This document shows, piece by piece, positions 31,578 to 34,731 of a DNA stretch of 34,731 nt (positions are counted from its first letter, which is position 1; each line of letters opens with the position of its first letter). The notes beneath the pieces are model-generated. The model worked only from the letters and a program-made list of their open reading frames with translations. It was not told the origin of the DNA and searched no databases. Source of the DNA: Bacteroidia bacterium (GTDB lineage: Bacteria; Bacteroidota; Bacteroidia; Cytophagales; Cyclobacteriaceae); contig JAUIKU010000022.1 of the NCBI GenBank assembly GCA_030430675.1, positions 1 to 34,731 of the forward strand, in the 5' to 3' direction. A program made the translations under genes and the position numbers.

Positions 31578-33353
31578 TTACTTTCTCACGCTGGTGTTGT
31601 TACGAACCCGTTTGACCTGTTCAATACTGATGGGCTTGTCTTTGATACCTCCAAACCTTCTCCTGACATAGGTCAGAATCGAAGCTATGGCCAGGTCTTC
31701 CAGATGACTATTTTGGGGCATCAGGTCATTATAGGTTCTGCCATTGACCTCAATTTCACCCTGCATACCATTGAGCACCACATCGATCAATCGGTCTTCA
31801 TCGCCTGTTACCCATTCGGAATCCACCAAAGGGGGAAATCGATTATTATCCCCTTTACCATTTCTTTGATGGCAGCTGGCGCAGTAGGTATTGAAGAGAA
31901 TTCCTCCGCTCAGCTGGTCTCCCTGTTGCAAATGATCCAGTTCCGGATCCGGATCTTTAATATAGTTCCTGGATTTTCTGGCCTCCATGGCAGCCAGCTG
32001 AGCTTCTCCGAAATTCTCTTTGTCACCCTGGTACATCACACGCCAGATTTTCCCCTGGTTCGACTCGCTGATATAGAGTGAGCCATCCGGTCCAGTGGAC
32101 AAGCCCATGGGACGGTATACCGCATCGCTGGTGTTTACCACCGTATCAACACCGGCAAATCCATCGGCAAATACTTCCCATTCCCCGGTAGCATTGCCCT
32201 CTCGATCAAATGGTGCAAAGCATACGATAAAACCGGATTGCGGATAAGGGGGTCGGTCGGTGGATCCGTGAAAGGCGATAAACACTCCATTATTATAGCG
32301 CTCGGGAAACTGGTCACCATGATAGAACATCACATCCATAGGGGCCCAGTGACCTGGAAACGCCACCACAGGTTCGTCAAATTCACTGGCTCTCCCCACT
32401 ATTTTTCCGTCTCCTCCATATCCCGGCTGCAGTACATTCTTTTTCAACATGTGATCGTAATAGGCGTAGGGCCAGCCGTAATCAGTGCCCTCTGTTACCT
32501 TCATCAGCGTTTCCGCGGGAAGTACCGCCGCCTGCCAGGAGGAATACCGTTCGGGATACAGGGTGTGAAAATTATCAATACCATTCCCCACCGCGTACAG
32601 ACTTTCATCTCCGGGATTCCATACCATTCCCACCACACTTCTTATCCCACTGGCAAATTTATAGCCGTCGGCCTGTACCATACCGGTGCCCCCGGCATCG
32701 AACCTCCATATCCCGGCGTGGTTCTCCCGTTCCGGACAGGGCTCCAATCCAAGACCACCGGGAATGCCGGCAGGGCCGTATAATGCCATGTCCTGACAGG
32801 CATCGGAAGGAGAACCAAAAGGGACATACATATACCCCTGGTTATCAAAAGCTACGGGTTTTGTGGTATGCCAGTTGGTCATAACATTTGGGTCCAGATC
32901 GGTCAGTACCACCTCTGTCTCACTGCTGGGCACCAGTTCTCCGGGTTTTAATTTATTCCGGTAAATTCTTTTCCTGGAACTGGCATAAAGATACCCGTTA
33001 TGGATGGTTATACCGGTTGCAGTCCGGCCGTCGTTCATATAATCTCCGAAATGAACGATGCTATCGGCTTTGCCATCGTTGTCCAGGTCCCGCAAAGCCA
33101 CCGTCCCCCTGCCATCCCGGGCGTGGCTCAAACGGGCATAGATATCTCCATTGTCATTCACTACGATATGCCTGGTTGGCCCAACACTGTCAACTACTAC
33201 CAGAGCCCTGAAATCATCGGGTAGAAAAAGGCCTCCATTATCCTCATCGGCTGCAGGCAGTTGAGGCCCGGTTTGACACCCCGATGTTATCACCAAGAGA
33301 ACAGCTATGAAAAACAGGATGGCCGGCAATTGTTTTAAATAGGGAAACTTCAT
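31578..33353 (-). CDS. PQQ-type sugar/sorbosone dehydrogenase lipoprotein fused to cytochrome c
   Basis: About 591 residues from the ATG at 33353, chosen over 33386 because it starts the lipoprotein signal (MKFPYLKQLPAILF, lipobox TSGC). The main domain (about 50-450) is a beta propeller of the soluble aldose/sorbosone dehydrogenase type: RHIVVNDNGDIYARL, GITIHNGYLYASSRKRIY, GIRSVVGMVWNPGDESLYAVGNG, TEGTDYGWPYAYYD and GLSTGPDGSLYISES. The C-terminal domain is a class I cytochrome c with YCASCHQRNGKGD and LMPQ as axial methionine. Such proteins oxidise aldoses to lactones in the periplasm and pass electrons to the respiratory chain through the haem. PQQ synthesis genes are not in the window. 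Its position before the lactonase supports this reading. Confidence 0.85.
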   Translation of the reverse strand: MKFPYLKQLPAILFFIAVLLVITSGCQTGPQLPAADEDNGGLFLPDDFRALVVVDSVGPTRHIVVNDNGDIYARLSHARDGRGTVALRDLDNDGKADSIVHFGDYMNDGRTATGITIHNGYLYASSRKRIYRNKLKPGELVPSSETEVVLTDLDPNVMTNWHTTKPVAFDNQGYMYVPFGSPSDACQDMALYGPAGIPGGLGLEPCPERENHAGIWRFDAGGTGMVQADGYKFASGIRSVVGMVWNPGDESLYAVGNGIDNFHTLYPERYSSWQAAVLPAETLMKVTEGTDYGWPYAYYDHMLKKNVLQPGYGGDGKIVGRASEFDEPVVAFPGHWAPMDVMFYHGDQFPERYNNGVFIAFHGSTDRPPYPQSGFIVCFAPFDREGNATGEWEVFADGFAGVDTVVNTSDAVYRPMGLSTGPDGSLYISESNQGKIWRVMYQGDKENFGEAQLAAMEARKSRNYIKDPDPELDHLQQGDQLSGGILFNTYCASCHQRNGKGDNNRFPPLVDSEWVTGDEDRLIDVVLNGMQGEIEVNGRTYNDLMPQNSHLEDLAIASILTYVRRRFGGIKDKPISIEQVKRVRNNTSVRK

Positions 33354-33445
33354 GAAAATCTTGACATACTCATTTATGCGACACATGGTGTTTTAAAACA
33401 CAGATTTGATACAGGTTGCTTTTAGTCAGCGGTTGCCTTCTGTCA

Positions 33446-34731
33446 TTATGGTATTATGGCCAATGGTTTGGTTTGTTGCCAGTTGCTCCTGGTAAAATCC
33501 GGAAATTTTTGAGGGGCGCCGTCTTGCGCCACCGACGCTTCACTTAATGGCGCAACAGCGCTCCAGAAGCATCCCTCATATAAATTCTGGTCGAGTGGCG
33601 TACCCTGCCTTAAACACTCAATGATACGATAGCGCATGATAAAATCCATGCCGCCGTGACCACCCATTTTGCGGGCCACTTCTCCCAATCGCTTATACAG
33701 GGGATGATCGTACTTCTCATAGATCTGCTGCATCTGCTCTTCATGGGCCCATTCGTGGTGACTTTCAGTAGCTCCGGGAACCCCGCCTTCCAGGGCGATA
33801 CGGGTTGGGAATCCCGCCAGGGTGCCGGTAGTTCCCTGAATTAAATTATGGCGGGAATATGGCCTGGGGCTGGTCTCATCCCACTGGATCATAATGGTCC
33901 TGCCCAGATTGGTTTTAATTATTGAGGTATTGATATCGCCTCCCTGATAATCAAACTTATTCCACTTGTGGTCTGTCCCGTAGTTCTTCATGGCATAGGA
34001 CTTACGTCCAACGGCCGGAGAGGAAAAAGAGACCAATCGTGCGAAATTATCTTCGCCACGGGCCAGGTTCATATATTGGGCCACAGGGCCCAGTCCGTGG
34101 GTAGGATACAGGTTTCCGTTGCGCCTGGCATAATGGGGTGTACGCCACGATCCGGTACCGCGATCCTGGTCCTCCATTTGTGTCCTAAGTTCATGAATAT
34201 AGGCAGCTTCGCCATGAAGTAACTCACCGATCACTCCCTGATGGCACATATTGAGATACATCAGTTCTTCCCGACCGTAGTTGACATTTTCCATCATCAT
34301 ACAGTGCCTTTGCGTTTGTTCGGAAGTATCGACCAAATCCCACATTTCTTCAATAGTCAAAGCCAGGGGCACCTCTACAAAAGCGTGAGCGCCCTGTTTC
34401 ATGGCTTCAATGGCCATAGGTGCGTGCAAAGCCCAGGGTGTGGCTATAAAAACCGCGTCGGGCTTCGAATCTTTCAGCATTTTGATCCAAAGATCTTCAT
34501 CTCCATAGTACAGGGCGATATTTTGATGCCGGTTTCCAAGGCCCTTTTCTTTGCACTTGGTGGCGGATTTCTCTGCCAAATCCTGGTACAGGTCACTAAT
34601 GGCAACGATCTCGGTGCCATCAATTTCAGCGATTTGTTCAATATGACCGGAACCGCGAGCTCCCACCCCGATAAAGGCACAACGCACCGTTTCCAGTATG
34701 GGGGCCTGAAAATCACCCATATACTGGGCTT
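33446..34731 (-). CDS. GH109-type alpha-N-acetylgalactosaminidase (Gfo/Idh/MocA fold), open at right edge
   Basis: The frame is open to the end of the window, with coding-like residues AQY before the ATG at 34720, so the true start (usually with a Tat signal) is outside. The NAD-binding fold begins AFIGVGARGSGHIEQIA, then VAISDLY and FIATPWALHAPMAIEAM. The middle carries GH109 hallmarks: HAFVEVPLALTIEEMWDLVD, HCMMMENVNYGREELMYLN, LLHGEAAYIHELR, GTGSWRTPHYARRNGNLYP and THGLGPVAQYM. GH109 enzymes cleave terminal alpha-GalNAc by an NAD-dependent oxidation/elimination route. Similar sequences exist without that activity, so substrate is probable rather than certain. It appears to be upstream in a leftward operon with the dehydrogenase (92 bases before its ATG), lactonase and GH42-like genes. 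Confidence 0.87.
   Translation of the reverse strand, partial: AQYMGDFQAPILETVRCAFIGVGARGSGHIEQIAEIDGTEIVAISDLYQDLAEKSATKCKEKGLGNRHQNIALYYGDEDLWIKMLKDSKPDAVFIATPWALHAPMAIEAMKQGAHAFVEVPLALTIEEMWDLVDTSEQTQRHCMMMENVNYGREELMYLNMCHQGVIGELLHGEAAYIHELRTQMEDQDRGTGSWRTPHYARRNGNLYPTHGLGPVAQYMNLARGEDNFARLVSFSSPAVGRKSYAMKNYGTDHKWNKFDYQGGDINTSIIKTNLGRTIMIQWDETSPRPYSRHNLIQGTTGTLAGFPTRIALEGGVPGATESHHEWAHEEQMQQIYEKYDHPLYKRLGEVARKMGGHGGMDFIMRYRIIECLRQGTPLDQNLYEGCFWSAVAPLSEASVAQDGAPQKFPDFTRSNWQQTKPLAIIP

Noticed and set aside
1-34731. CRISPR arrays, tRNA/rRNA genes, insertion sequences or phage genes
   Set aside because: No regular spacer-repeat pattern, tRNA-like cloverleaf, transposase, integrase or phage structural protein was seen.

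Overview
The window looks like a chromosomal segment of a Bacteroidota bacterium, probably a marine or soil Cytophagales-type heterotroph. Supporting signs are the many lipoproteins, a type IX secretion (T9SS) C-terminal sorting domain, DUF4270/Kelch and LytS/LytTR genes, beta-barrel proteins, weak Shine-Dalgarno signals and at least one good TTTG/TAnnTTT promoter. No rRNA, tRNA, CRISPR array, transposase or integrase was seen.

Region 1 (1-7063) is a glycan/glycoconjugate locus. The minus strand carries a ceramidase-like protein cut by the left edge, a GH123/DUF4091-type hydrolase broken by a one-base frameshift, and a lipoprotein esterase. A second, intact GH123-like hydrolase reads rightward. 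The two minus-strand transcription units share a conserved 40-bp upstream element. Region 2 (7070-9593) holds a multi-pass membrane protein, a sterol desaturase/fatty acid hydroxylase family protein and a UPF0126/TRIC-like membrane protein.

Region 3 (9651-17832) is the most distinctive part. An Rrf2 regulator with three cysteines precedes a very tight operon. It encodes a divergent CcoN-like heme-copper oxidase subunit, a CcoO-like protein fused to a second cytochrome c domain, three small accessory-type proteins, a group III truncated haemoglobin, a DUF2024 protein, an RIC/ScdA di-iron repair protein and a hemerythrin-like protein. The content points to nitric oxide or nitrosative stress handling, with a terminal oxidase/NO reductase of unusual composition. 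A cytochrome b plus periplasmic molybdopterin oxidoreductase pair follows.

Region 4 (18087-23133) is an operon of a T9SS-tagged periplasmic/secreted protein, a DUF4270 lipoprotein, a Kelch lipoprotein and a LytS/LytTR two-component pair. It is preceded by direct repeats at a 21-bp period and by a perfect inverted repeat. Region 5 (23161-26103) has an outer-membrane barrel-like protein, a hairpin-rich 529-bp gap, a DUF4136 lipoprotein and a small beta-barrel protein.

Region 6 (26175-34731, minus strand) is a second glycan operon: a GH109-type oxidoreductase-fold glycosidase (open at the right edge), a PQQ-type aldose dehydrogenase fused to cytochrome c, a secreted lactonase and a 1398-residue GH42-like hydrolase. 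Read together, these suggest that sugar is released from a GalNAc/galactose-containing glycan, oxidised to a lactone in the periplasm with electrons going to cytochrome c, and the lactone then opened. No SusC/SusD pair is present in the window. All functions are inferred from sequence by eye; no database search was run.
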